DNA of 64,000 nucleotides from Ziziphus jujuba (GCF_031755915.1 NC_083388.1:18130001-18194000); one strand, 5' to 3'. Shown: positions 49,221 through 60,245, counted from the stretch's first letter. Numbers and translations: made by a program. Notes: generated by a model from the letters alone, not told the origin.

Positions 49221-50807
49221 TTGTCAAATTCATATGCATCTTATGTACTACAATTATCATCTATCTCTATTCCTAGTAAATTACAGGAAGCTTTAACAGA
49301 TACAAAGTGGACCCAAGGTATGGCAGAAGAGATGACAGCTCTTGAAAAAAATGCTACTTGGGACTTGGTGCCTCTTCCAGATGGGAAAAAGACCGTGGGA
49401 TGTAGATGGGTGTTTGCTGTTAAACAAAAAGATGATGGGATGGTTGAAAGGTTCAAAGCACGATTAGTTGTAAAAGGGTATACACAAGTCTATGGAGTTG
49501 ATTATCAAGATACTTTTGCGCCAGTTGTGAAACTTGATACAGTAAAGGTACTTTTATCCTTGGCAGCTAATCAAGATTGGCCTCTCCTTCAATTTGATGT
49601 CAAGAACGCATTCTTACATGGAGATCTTGAGGAAGAAGTATACGTGGATCTTCCTCCAAGAATTGAAAAGTACTCAAATACTACAATGGTTTGTAAGCTA
49701 AAAAAGGCATTGTATGGATTAAAGCAATCACCTAGAGCATGGTTTGGCAGATTTACAAAGTCTATGAAGATATTTGGGTACAAACAAAGCAACTCAGATC
49801 ATACATTGTTTCTGAAACATAAAGAAGGGAAAGTAATTGCCTTGATTATCTATGTGGATGATATGGTGGTGGCAGGTGATGATCCAGATGAGATAGAAAA
49901 TCTACAAAAACACTTAGCTTTTGAATTTGAAATGAAGAAGCTTGGTGATTTAAAGTATTTTCTTGGTATTGAAGTAGCCCGATCAAAGAATGGTATTTTC
50001 TTATCTCAACGAAAGTATGTTCTTGATTTGTTAACAAAAACAGGAATGCTTGGATGCAAACCTATAACTACTCCTATTGAGCAAAACCATAAGTTGTATC
50101 ATTGCTTGAATGAAGCATTGTCCAACAAAGCAAGGTATCAAAAATTTGTGGGGAAATTGATTTACTTGTCTCACACTAGACCCAATATTGCTTATGCAGT
50201 ACGTGTGGTGAGTCAATTTATGCATGACCCTCGAAAATCACATATGGAGACAATCGAACTCATTTTAAAGTATTTAAAATCTGCTCCAGGAAAAGGGTTG
50301 CTCTTCAAGAAACATAGCCATTCAAAAATAGAAGGTTACAGTGATGCAGATTGGGCAGGGTCAGCTAATAACAGAAGGTTGACTTTAGCCTACTTCACCT
50401 TTGTTGGAGGAAACCTTGTGACTTGGAAAAGTAAAAAGCAACTTGTTGTTGCAAGGTCTAGTGCAGAGGCAGACTATAGAGGCATGGCCTTTGGAGTATG
50501 TGAACTGTTGTGGTTAAGGAAGCTACTAGAAGAGTTAGGTGTTGATTCTCAAAGGGCGATGAACTTATATTATGATCATACTTCAGCTATTGAGATTGCT
50601 CGCAATCCAGTTCAACACGATCGAACAAAACACATAAAAGTTGATAGACACTTTATTAAAGAAACACTCGAAGCAAGGATTATTGCATTGCCTTTTGTCA
50701 AGTCTGAAGATCAACTTGCTGATATACTTACAAAGGCTATATCAGGCAAAGTATTCGATAAGTCCTCATGCAAGTTAGGCATGTGTGATATTCATGCTCC
50801 AACTTGA
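49221..50807 (+). CDS. Copia reverse transcriptase-RNase H, open frame
   Basis: One uninterrupted 528-codon frame, the C-terminal part of the pol polyprotein rather than an independent gene. RT_2-type RT starts at about 49300 (ALTDTKWTQGMAEEMTALEK, GCRWVFAVKQKDDG), with FDVKNAFLHGDLEEEVYV and catalytic YVDDMVVAGDDP (about 49850-49885). The RNase H_like domain carries YSDADWAGSANNRR (about 50338), SSAEADYRGMA (about 50458), the DHTSAIEIARNPV segment and DRHFIKE (about 50644). It ends at the TGA at 50805, directly before the polypurine tract. All RT catalytic Asp residues are present. It would need the upstream frame for expression, which is broken. Confidence 0.9.
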   Translation: MSNSYASYVLQLSSISIPSKLQEALTDTKWTQGMAEEMTALEKNATWDLVPLPDGKKTVGCRWVFAVKQKDDGMVERFKARLVVKGYTQVYGVDYQDTFAPVVKLDTVKVLLSLAANQDWPLLQFDVKNAFLHGDLEEEVYVDLPPRIEKYSNTTMVCKLKKALYGLKQSPRAWFGRFTKSMKIFGYKQSNSDHTLFLKHKEGKVIALIIYVDDMVVAGDDPDEIENLQKHLAFEFEMKKLGDLKYFLGIEVARSKNGIFLSQRKYVLDLLTKTGMLGCKPITTPIEQNHKLYHCLNEALSNKARYQKFVGKLIYLSHTRPNIAYAVRVVSQFMHDPRKSHMETIELILKYLKSAPGKGLLFKKHSHSKIEGYSDADWAGSANNRRLTLAYFTFVGGNLVTWKSKKQLVVARSSAEADYRGMAFGVCELLWLRKLLEELGVDSQRAMNLYYDHTSAIEIARNPVQHDRTKHIKVDRHFIKETLEARIIALPFVKSEDQLADILTKAISGKVFDKSSCKLGMCDIHAPT

Positions 50808-51013
50808 GGGGAAGTGTTAGGAATTATAGGAGTTAATTGTGGGAAGAGATATTATCAAATCTTAACTTTAGGATATGATAAGATCTATCCCTTAATCATA
50901 GGATAATTTGTTTATTTGTTTCCTTGTAGATACACTTGTATTTTTTTTTATATACTATAAAACTTCAGTCATATAATGGAACATAAATTCTTTCATAATT
51001 GTGTTAATTAGCA
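50804..51013 (+). repeat. Polypurine tract and 3' LTR of the copia element
   Basis: TTGAGGGGAAG at 50804-50814, then the LTR TGTTAGGAATTATAGG.. to AATTAGCA at 51013. Confidence 0.93.
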
Positions 51014-51465
51014 CACACTCCCTAGTGTCTTACACTCTGAGCATGGTCGAGACAAGGACTTTCCTGGCATTGTGGAGGCTGTGTCTCAACTAAGTTAGAA
51101 GCTCCTTTTGAGCAGCTGGTGAGCACCATCTTAGTTGAGAGTTTTGTGGTTTAGGGGGCCAGTGGAGGGGAATCAAAGGAATATTCCAATGGCTTCGGTT
51201 TGGCCTATGCTGGTTTCTAGATTTTCCATGTTCTATCATATTGAGTTGAGCTGCTACTCCAGAATAGCCATTTTCTTGTTGTGCTCTCAGGTACGTTAAT
51301 TAATCTATCAAATCCCAATTTCCTATTCCTCTAATATTAGTTGAATCATTTGTCGGAGTTTGTTTAATTATAAATATAGTAGATGATTTTGTATTTTTTA
51401 GATTTTAGTGGATATAATTAATCATAATATATATATATACATATACACAATTATACAAATAAAGT

Positions 51466-51584
51466 ATTTCTACGGTGCAGACCAGTTCGTATGCAGACAT
51501 ACCAAAACCGACTTTGCTATGTACGCTGTGCCGATGTTTTTTTTCAAAAAGCCTCGATTTTGATGTGGTCTGCAGCATAGAATT
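51466..51584. mobile_element. Small inverted-repeat element (about 118 bp), MITE-like
   Basis: The left end TTTCTACGGTGCAGACCA and the right end TGGTCTGCAGCATAGAAT are imperfect inverted repeats, about 15 of 18 matching. No clear target duplication and no open frame are present. The family is not identified. Confidence 0.55.
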
Positions 51585-51599
51585 TCCCATATATAAATA

Positions 51600-53380
51600 A
51601 ATTTTATAAAATAAGGATATAATATCATTTTTTTGGCAAGCTGTCCTAACCGAATGTCTCTTACTTTTTCATACATGGATGATAGAAACACTAGTACACT
51701 TTTTGATTGGCACTGGCAGTTCATTAAAAAAAAAAGAAAAGAAAAAAAGGATGATTATTATGGATTGGACCAAAATTTTATATTTTATTCAATTAAATTA
51801 GGATATATATTTTAAATTTTGTCAATTTTATTTCCATCCCACCAAAAATTGTCTTGTCCAAAGCCAAAATTTTGCCGCTTCAAACGGTTCCTAGCGGCAG
51901 ATATCCTTATTTATTTATTTATTTTATTATTCTTCCCAATGCCTTCTTGCAATTTTTTTTTTTTTTAACTTAAAACCTATGCAATTAATATTCTAATTAC
52001 TACAGAGAGAAATTGACAATGGTCTATATGGAGAAGAATTGTTGAGGAAAAAAAATGGTGTATATATTATGATAGCAAGGCGAAAATAAAATATTACAGT
52101 AAATAACATTTTGGTAGATGAAAAAAAAATATTGGTCCATAAAATAAATGGTTGTAGATTCAAAATATGGTAGCTATATAGATATGCTGGTAAAAAAATA
52201 AAAATAAAAAATAAAAAACCTAGTAGATGAAAAAAAAATTTTGGTATATAAAATAAAATGATATGATTAAATAAAATATATATTTATTAATGTTATTATT
52301 ATTTTTTACTATATATGCAAAATTTAACATTAACATTGATATTAATATTTATCGTTAAAAATGATATGATAATGCAAATAGCAAAATATAATTTTCCATT
52401 GAAGAACATTAAATATAATTTAACATTGAAAATATTTTTAATTTTAAAACCGTACAAAATTATGGATTAAATCTACAGAAATTCCACGGATCCGTCGTTG
52501 GATAAGTTATCACACGCCTGTTGGATGTTTACTAGTATGTTGGTAATATAGTTCTAAGTGATTTTTATTTCTTTATATCTTTATTTTTATTTTTTATTCT
52601 TTTAAAACAGTTCTAAGTGATTTTGATGGATAATACAGCTGTAAGTGAAAAAAACCAAATTCAGCCTATTCAGGTTTCTTTGTTAACTTAGCTACCATAT
52701 TTTGCCTTCTAAATTTACTGATTTCTTCTTCTCAAAAAAAGTTACTGATTTCTTTGGTCTTTGTTTTTCCTTTCCAAATTGTACTTTAGTTATCCACGTT
52801 CACATTTTAATGAAATCTTTTTTTTTTTTTTTTTGGGGATGGGATGTAGCTCAAAAATTTTTAATTTTTTATTTAAAAAAAAAAACCATGATGACCTGGC
52901 TTTTCAAAACACATGGCAGTAGGAGATTGGATCTGTGGTATATAACTCGCATACGAATATAGATACAGATACATAGACACACTCTGCCTACGTTATTCTC
53001 TGCCTGGATCGTCGGCTATAAAGCTCCGTCCTGGTGTCAAAAAGCAATTGAATCGTCGGTGGATGTCTTTGACGGTCGTCCGTAGCCGACAGTTTCCCAG
53101 TGATTTAAATTTTTTTTTTGGGATGATATTTTTCTAATTTTTTTGTCATCTAATTTTGCCTTTATAAGATAAAAAATACTATATTAAAATACTATTGATC
53201 TCAAAAACTATTTATTCTAAAATATTTTTTATTTATATTTTTTATTTATATTTTTTTTAATAATTTTTTATAAATTTATTTTTTTTAAACTTTATAAATA
53301 TTGATACCATTTATCCTAAAAGTTTTAAACTATACAAAATTAACTTTCAAATTTATTTATATTTTTTCCTCTTACATATG
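51600..53380. other. AT-rich intergenic DNA
   Basis: No gene is recognised. The open frames at 51633-51815 and 52702-52962 are low-complexity. The stretch at 52980-53095 is richer in G/C and contains a TATAAAG-like motif near 53019; it could be old promoter DNA of the F-box relic that follows, but this is a guess. Confidence 0.5.
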
Positions 53381-53384
53381 CATT

Positions 53385-54556
53385 ATCATCATCATCCTGT
53401 CTGCCTGAACATCTGTTGGATTCAATCTTAAACAAAGTGGTGGATTTATCCGACTTCGTTCGGTTCGGTGCGGTATGCAAGTCGTCGAGTTCGGTAGCCA
53501 TCAACCAAAAGCAAAAACGCATTCGGCTAATAAACAACGACAATAACCACCAATTTCCATAGCTACTGTTGAGTTGTGTCAAAGATGGCGAAATAAAATG
53601 TAGTCTGTACAATTTCGCTACACTTGGTACATCCGGCTTCCAGTTACATATACCATCATCTATATCTCACTCTAAGTTTGGTTGGAGCTGTGTTGGTTCA
53701 TCGCTAGGATGGTTGTTTTTCGCAAACACTGATCGGTTGCAGATTTGTAATCCGCTTTCCGCTACCAATTTTATGCTCCCAAGAAATAGAGGAACTGATG
53801 ATAAAGTTGTACATGTTGCATCGTCAACAAATCCTTGTTTGGAATCTTTATTCTCTGAAGTTGTCGCCATTTTTCGCTCCAGTTCTAGTGGTTTTGATTA
53901 TGCAGGCTATATGAAATATGGTGATGAATGTTGGACCTATTCGAGAGGCAACCAGCAGATAATGGATCTTTGAAGTTGACGGTTTAAATTCTATAAGGGT
54001 CGAATTCTTGGTGTCTCAGATGGTGGTCAAATGGTGTCTCTAGAAGTAATCAATGGTGGTAGAGAGGTGGTGGTGATAATAGTCACAGCCTTCGTAAGAT
54101 CAGGATAGAGAGAATTCCACATATCTTGGATGATGGCAATTTTAGTTGTTCTCATTGCTTTCTGGTGGAAACCAACAAGGATGATCGTCACCTTTATATG
54201 GTGCAGCGAACGGTATTTTCAAGTCCCTTGAGTTATGTAATATTCAAAGTTCAAGGAGTTATGTAATATTCAAAGTTCAAGACTTGGATGGGCAGATTAA
54301 GTGTACTAAGGCTGTGGATTTGGATGGCCACTGTTTCTTTTTGGGAGATAATGATCCCATATCAGTTTTATCATCCAATCATCCTTGGTGCACACCCAAT
54401 TTCATCTACCATTCTTTTGTCCACCTCTCGAAGAGCCGTGAAACTTATGTGTGTAGAATTGAAGAATTCAGCGTGGAGGCTCAAAATATGAGCCAAAGTT
54501 ACGTTTCTACTTCTTCTATTCCTGTGCCTTATATTGTGCCGTCCATTGGATTTTGA
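53385..54556 (+). pseudogene. F-box/DUF295 (SKIP23-type) gene relic
   Basis: The N-terminal F-box is readable in one frame from about 53397: LPEHLLDSILNKVVDLSDFV then RFGAVCKS. It continues through an in-frame TAG (53560) into a body with GWSCVGSSLGWLFF and LQICNPLSAT. The frame stops at 53971 and runs on with more stops. The DUF295 C-terminal part is 54284-54556 (AVDLDGHCFFLGDNDPISVL, HPWCTPNFIYHSF). F-box proteins recruit targets to SCF ubiquitin ligases; DUF295 is the plant-specific partner domain. There is no in-frame Met near the F-box start, and at least three stops and a frameshift occur. A 23-bp direct repeat (AAGTTCAAGGAGTTATGTAA type) sits at about 54230-54275. Confidence 0.85.
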
Positions 54557-55522
54557 ATTACGTTGCTGATAATATATCCTAGTTGAGTATCTTTTTGGAT
54601 GTGGTGCTTAATTAACAAAGAATGTATTTACATATTATATTTGATGATGTAATGACAACCTTTGTCGGTGTTTTTTAACTTTCAAAGCATACTGAGTGAA
54701 ACAAAGAATGTGTAATCTTTAATGTTTATTTTATTTTATTTTTTTCATGTAATATTGGTGGAGATGTTTCAATTCACATGGCCCTTTCTCTTTCTGGTGT
54801 TGTTTTCTTTTGAGTAAGACATACTTTTCATCCAAAAAACAAAAAAAGGAGTAAGACGTATTTGATTTTTGAGAGGGAGTGTAGGCAGTAAAAGCTCAAA
54901 GTCTTTGTTTGGAATATGAATTTCATTTAAAATTTGCCAATTTTTCTTCTATGGAAGTGTAGGCAGTAATTGTTTCTACTGGCATTCAGATGTTTGTTGA
55001 GAATTTGTGTCGCTACGGATGAATTTTGTTGTAGTGTTAAATGTGAAATAGATAAACATGTTAAAAGAATTTCCTATATAGAAGGTCGAAATATAGCTGG
55101 TAAGAAAAAAAAAAAAATTTATGGGTAGAGAGATCATATACGAAATTTTTTTAAAAAATAGGAAAAATATAATAACATTAAGTAAAATAAGTATATATTT
55201 TAATTATGAAATTTTTTTAAAAAATAGGAAAAATATAATAACATTAAGTAAAATAAGTATATATTTTAATTATGAAGTACTCACATTGAAAAATTGCGCT
55301 TCAAAGACATTTTTCACTGACAAACATATTTTTCATCACTAAAAATATATTTAGTGACCATTTTATTTAGTTGCTGAAAGTTTCATTTGTAAAGATCTTC
55401 TAGTGATGGATAATTGTCACCGCTAAACATGGATAACGAAAATAAAAACTAAAAAAAAAAAATTAATAATAATAATGGGTTCGTTTAACGTCCAAACTAG
55501 AGGGCCCTAAGTCAGACATACT
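54557..55522. other. Intergenic DNA downstream of the F-box relic
   Basis: No gene is seen. It contains the perfect 66-bp tandem duplication at 55142-55273. The open frame at 55121-55342 is created by that duplication. Confidence 0.6.
55142..55273. repeat. Perfect 66-bp tandem duplication
   Basis: Copies 55142-55207 and 55208-55273 appear identical base for base, beginning GAAATTTTTTTAAAAAATAG. Identity implies a recent event or an assembly artefact. Confidence 0.95.
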
Positions 55523-56720
55523 GAGTGGTTGGTTTCACAAAGAAAAAAGAAGTTTTGCATTGACATGAGGATGACCATATTATTATCATATATGTATGAA
55601 CGAATCCATTGTTAATTGGCTTCATTTAATAGGACAATGATTCCTTCGTTAGTTTTTTCTCTCTTTGTTTATACTTAATTTTTAATCTTAGCAGAATAAA
55701 GAATTCATATCCCATTTAATAATGTTTTGACTTTATAAAATAAAATTTGATTTTATAAAATAAAAATCTAGCCGTTTGTTAATGTGTTTGATTTTGTTTT
55801 TTCCTATTAAATTATGTATCATTTGCTTATTTTATTTGTTTATTAATGGAAGTTAAACATCAGAATTACTAATAATCTAAGAGAGAAAAAAATAAATACA
55901 AAATAAAACACAATTTAAAATTATTTTTTTCTTCCTTTATATTTGTAGATAATTGATATATGTAACAAATTTTAACTACCACTAACTACTAACAAGTAAT
56001 TAACACAACTTAATAAAAAAACAAAAACAAAAAGTAAAAAGCAAACGTGTTAAAAAGCAAAACCTATTTCAAAATTGTTAATATGGTTATTTATTTTTTT
56101 CTCCCTATCTAATTGTGCCTAATTTACTTACTTTAAATATTTAATTAGTATTAGTTGAAATTTATTAGACAAGGCATTTTAATTAACTTAAAAATTACAA
56201 AAAAAGAAAAAGAAAAAAAAAACCAAATTAAACATAATTTTAACTTATGTTTTTTTTTTTTCTTTCCTTTAAGTTTACAATTATTTGGTTGAGTAGGATT
56301 GATCAAAATTGTAAGTCTTTCACACCTATACTACGAGATCTTGAGTTGGAGAAACTACCCTCCTCTTTAAAGTAAAAATTATTATAACCTAATAAAAAAA
56401 TTAAAATTATTTGAGATGTTTTGTGAATGTAACTACTAATAATTAACATTAACAAACATTTAAGGTAAAAAAAAAATTAAAGAAAATACAGTTAGAAAAA
56501 AATAAAAATTAAAAATCATCCATGTTACTAAACGAGTAATATATAATATGTTCGCAATTGTTTCTTAATGCTAGTCAAACATAGGATCCATGAGCCGTCT
56601 AGAGACTCTTCAAAATAAAAACCTAATATGAAAAACAAAATATAAGCTTAACCGATTAAATTGCCCATGTGACTTGACTTCCAAATTAGGCGGTGGCGGC
56701 ATTCAAGGTTGTGTTCATTG
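55523..56720 (+). repeat. Duplicated segment, copy 2 (partner at 25956-30570)
   Basis: Colinear with the first copy but without the MITE, the solo LTR or the 199-bp duplication, so it approximates the pre-insertion state. It begins GAGTGGTTGGTTTCACAAAG and ends GGCGGCATTCAAGGTTG. A further block (about 56799-56869) matches 45862-45932 upstream of the UGT87-like relic, so the original segment may have reached further. Confidence 0.75.
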
Positions 56721-57012
56721 GTAGTAATATATATCAGTTTTTAATGGTGATAATATTCATGCTGCCTATACTTTTAGATCTCTTCCTTCATTTTCTTCGT
56801 TTTACCATCACTATTTAAGGCTGACAGACCGACTTGAATTTGATTTTGACAAATTGGTTTGTCTTGGCCTAGTGTTGAAAAATGAAATATAAACTTAGTT
56901 TTGGGTCATTTTGAATATGGCTTTTTTGACTAATTACATATTTCGATTTTGGATTATCAGATTGCGTTGTGATGTTTTGTGGTTTATATTTTAGAATCAT
57001 TTAGATTAATTG

Positions 57013-57097
<85 letters not shown>
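57013..57097. repeat. Compound (TA)n(GT)n microsatellite
   Basis: (TA)n at 57013-57030 is followed by about 33 GT repeats to 57097. The overlapping open frames (CVCVC.., 57 to 74 residues) are artefacts of the repeat. Confidence 0.97.
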
Positions 57098-57098
<1 letters not shown>

Positions 57099-57559
57099 AT
57101 ATATATTTTGTTGGCCTTGTATCAGATTGAAAAACAAACATGTATCCCCTATTTTTTTTTATCATTATTATGCACTGAAAAAAAAAATATAGAAACCGAG
57201 TGAAAATATTTTAAGCAAGCTTTTTATGGTGACAATAAAATATCAAAGATGTAAAGGCAATACGCAGAGGTATTTGCCCAAAAGTAATGAGATCCAAGTC
57301 TTAGGATGCGAGAAAGCAGATCCAGCTTTAGGTAACATTCTGTTAATATAATGAATTTACAAAAAAAGTACATTAGAAGTGCCCACTCAAAGGGAAACAC
57401 TGTTCTATGTACATTATAAAGGATAAGAATAAAAATTGTAGGAAACATCTGGAGACTAGCTTAGTCATCACTTGGAATATGCCAAAGTATATTTTGTATA
57501 TGCCTTATCATCCCCCCTCAAATGAATTAGGGGTCCAAAATTAAACTTGTTGCAGAGTT

Positions 57560-59320
57560 GTAAAAATAGTGAGAATGACAAAGCCTTTGTAAATATATCA
57601 ACAAGATGATCAAAGGTGGGAACATAACAAATTCAAAGTGGTCTTTGAATAACTTTGTCATGGACGAAGTGGATGTCAATTTCAATACGTTTAGTCTGCG
57701 CAAGGTGGATCGGATTCGAGGCAAGACTAGCAACACAAAGGTTATCATACCATATTGTAGGACAATAAGGAATTGTAATATTTACTTCTTTTAGAAGAGA
57801 TTGAAGCCATAAGAGCAACAACACCATGAGTTGGTGCACAATACTCAGATTCAATGCTGGTGCAAGAGACAACTTGTTGTTTTTTTAATGACCAAGAAAT
57901 AAAATTAGGGCCAAGACAGGTGCAGTGACCAGCAATTGATCAACGATCATCACAATCAGTAGCCTAATCAGCATATGTGTAGTAAGTAAGAATAAGTTAG
58001 GAAACTAGTTTGAAAGTAATTCCACGATACAAAGACTTTTTAGGTACCTCAACACCCTTTTACAAGTAGAACAATAAGGCAAACAAGGTTCTTTGAGAAA
58101 TTGACTAAACTTATTAGTGATATATCCAATTTCAGGTTTAGTAGTTATGAGGTATTGAAGTGCACCAACCATCCTATGACACAAAGGGGCATTATGGAAT
58201 ATTTCCCCATTAAATGTAGAAAGAACTGAACTTGGACTTACTGGTGAAGTTCAAGGTTTGGCAATGTTCATGTTAGTCCTATGCAATAAATCATCAATGT
58301 ATTTTGCCTGTGACAAAGGGAGATTAGTGGTAGTTCGAGTGGCCTCAATGCCAAGAAAACAATGGATGGGCCCAAATCTTTTAAGGCAAAAGCAGAGTTC
58401 AAATTCTCAATGAGTTTGTGAATAAAGGACATATCAATGCCTGTGACCAAGATATCATCAACATATATTAAGAGGTATACCAACATTGATACTGAAGTAT
58501 AGATAAAAAAAGGAAGAACTAGATTTGAAATGGATAAATCCTTTGGAGAGAATAGTATTCCGCAATTGATTGAACCAATCTCGTAGAGGTTGTTAAAGGC
58601 TGTAAAGAGCCTTATGAAGCTTACAAATGTGAGAAGGTTTGAAGGCATCAACAAACCAATCTTATTGTCTCATATATGAAGAACCCCATTTAGAAATGCA
58701 TTATTGACATCAAGTTGTGGAATAGCCTAATTTTTTGCTATTGCAATTGACAAAATAGTTTGAATAGTGGCTAGCTTCACTATGGACTAAAAGTTTCTAA
58801 GTAGTCAATTCCAGGTGTTTTATGAAATCTTATTATAACAAATCATGCCTTCAAACGGAGAACAAAGCCATCTAGTTCATATTTGGCACTGAAAACCCAT
58901 TTATTGCCAATGATAATTAAATGAGGATTGTAGGGTACCAAAGACTAAGTAGGCTTATGCGACAGGACAATAAGTTCAGCTGTCATAGCTTCTTTCCAAC
59001 AAGATATGCTAAAGCCTCAACCACAGTAGATGGCTCACATCAGGTAGAAGAGGAAATGAATCTCTTGGTTTTAATGCTCATGTTTTTGATCTAGTCACCA
59101 TTGGGTGAGTAGAAGCATGTTCTGGTTGAATATGTGGAGTTACATATGATGTTGTAATAGATGCACTGTCAATTAGTGGAGAGAATTCTACAAGTAGCAC
59201 ATTCATAGTTCTTGTGTCATCTTCTATATGGGATGGAGAGAGTCCATATGAAGAACCAACAGTCAAAGGAGCTATTGTGCATGGTGTATGAGGTGTTGGA
59301 GGATTATAAAGGACCATTTC
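57560..59320 (-). pseudogene. Copia RT and RNase H relic
   Basis: Visible segments on the minus strand: the linker before RT (59317-59078), GNKWVFSAKYELDG (about 58905-58865), LIYVDDILVTGIDMSFIHKL (catalytic YVDD at about 58465), NSAFALKDLG, and the RNase H end with LLWLQSLLKEVNITIPYCPT, ASNPIHLAQTK and IEIDIHFVHDKV (57830-57640). It closes with VDIFTKALS near 57590. Many stops and shifts make it nonfunctional. Confidence 0.88.
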
Positions 59321-59470
59321 TGGTGGGAGAAAAACCAGTGAATAAGGAATCTTAAATTGAAAAGTAGGTGTATATGTTGAACTAGGAGGAAACCTATTCT
59401 TAAAAGGAAATTTGTTTTCATTGAGTTTAACATTTTGATTAATTTACACACGACCCCTTGGATGAAGGCA

Positions 59471-59878
59471 TTTGTAGCTTTTGTGTAGTGAATTATACCA
59501 TTAAATAGATATTGTGTGGTTTGAAAACTAAATTTATACTTATTATAAGGGCTAGGATTTGGAAAACATTCACACCCAAATATGTTAAGAAAGTTATAAT
59601 TTGGACATAGCTTTAAAAGACATTTATAAGGAGTTTGAAAACCTAACACAGATTATGGTAAACGGCTGATGGTGCGTTTGTAGCCTTTATGCAGTGAATT
59701 ACACCATTAAATAGATATTGTGTGGTTTGAAAACTGAATTTATATTTATTATAAGGGCTAGGATTTGGAAAACATTCACACCCAAATACGTTAAGAAAGT
59801 TATAATTTGGACATAGCTTTAAAAGATATTTATAAGGAGTTTGAAAACCTAACATAGATTATGGTAAACGGTTGATGG
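59471..59878 (-). repeat. 206-bp tandem duplication in the copia integrase/linker region
   Basis: Copies 59471-59676 and 59677-59878 differ at several positions. Each encodes MLGFQTPYK..FLNIFGCECFPNPSP on the minus strand. The period is not a multiple of three. Confidence 0.92.
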
Positions 59879-59879
59879 T

Positions 59880-60245
59880 GTATACAGCTGTTGAAAAAAC
59901 TTCCCACTAATTACTTAAAAGGCATATTAGCTTGTGCTAGGAGGGTAAGACCAAGTTCAACTACGTGTTTATGTTTAATCTCAAATTTTCCATTTTTCTG
60001 ATTGATATGAAGGTAAAGGTGTTTAAACATAATACCATGTTATTGGAAAAAAGGTTGGATAGAGCGGTATTCACCTCCTTAATTTAACTGCACACAAATT
60101 TTTTTGTTCAATTGATTTTCAATTAGCTTTTTAAAGTGCATAAAAGTTGAAAAAAAAAAAAACTTCAGTTTTGATTTTTAGAGGAAAAATCCAAGTGTAG
60201 CATGAGAAATCATCTATGAAGTGAATGTAGTATTTAGGTGCTGGA
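59880..60245 (-). pseudogene. Copia integrase relic
   Basis: The minus-strand reading begins at the Cassandra junction: PAPKYYIHFIDDFSCYTWIF, then a poly(T) run, GGEY near 60087, QKNG.FEIKHKHVVELGLTL (about 60005-59955) and LAQANMP. These match the integrase core of Ty1-copia. The first catalytic Asp region is lost beyond the junction. Confidence 0.85.

Larger units (their letters stand above)
46269..51013 (+). mobile_element. Ty1-copia retrotransposon (4,745 bp), structurally complete
   Basis: LTRs are 46269-46467 and 50815-51013, 199 bp each, with about 8 differences by eye. Direct repeats CACAC (46264-46268 and 51014-51018) are perfect. The primer site TAGTATCAGAGCC at 46468-46480 resembles the initiator Met-tRNA complement with one changed base. 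The polypurine tract TTGAGGGGAAG precedes the 3' LTR. The order is gag, protease, integrase, RT-RNase H, which defines Ty1-copia. Early gag and integrase frames carry stops, so it is probably not autonomous now, but RT-RNase H is one open 528-codon frame. It inserted in the UGT87-like relic. Confidence 0.95.
46045..51291 (+). pseudogene. UGT87-like UDP-glycosyltransferase relic split by a copia element
   Basis: The left part, 46045-46268, reads MALPPPQMDSSFFSVCHVVA, then PMMNLCKHLASRNHHILVTF, VVIEEWLGIM and NIHLGT. The right part starts at 51014-51018 (target duplication) and reads LPSVLHSEHGRDKDFPGIVE, KLEAPFEQL and LLLQNSHF, up to a possible donor at about 51291 (CAG/GTACGT). This is the N-terminal acceptor-binding region of UGT87-type glycosyltransferases, cytosolic enzymes that transfer sugar from UDP-sugar to small molecules. 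It was already broken: a TGA replaces a codon near 46108, a frameshift follows near 46139, another lies near 51095, and stops occur beyond. The C-terminal PSPG box is absent. Confidence 0.85.
57230..60245 (-). mobile_element. Degenerate Ty1-copia element, minus strand, truncated by Cassandra DNA
   Basis: On the minus strand, integrase (60245 to about 59480), RT (about 58940-58130), RNase H (about 57870-57560), a polypurine tract (RC of 57511-57522, TTTGAGGGGGGA) and a 3' LTR beginning TGATAAGGCATATAC at 57510 follow in the Ty1-copia order. The LTR end near 57230 is uncertain. Gag, protease, the integrase N-terminus and the 5' LTR are not in view; the reading is cut at 60245 by Cassandra-like sequence. 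Confidence 0.85.

Noticed and set aside
49017..50225. Minus-strand open frames across the copia RT region
   Set aside because: Shadows of the plus-strand 528-codon RT-RNase H frame.
56979..57203. Open frames with Val-Cys repeats
   Set aside because: They are translations of the (GT)n microsatellite.
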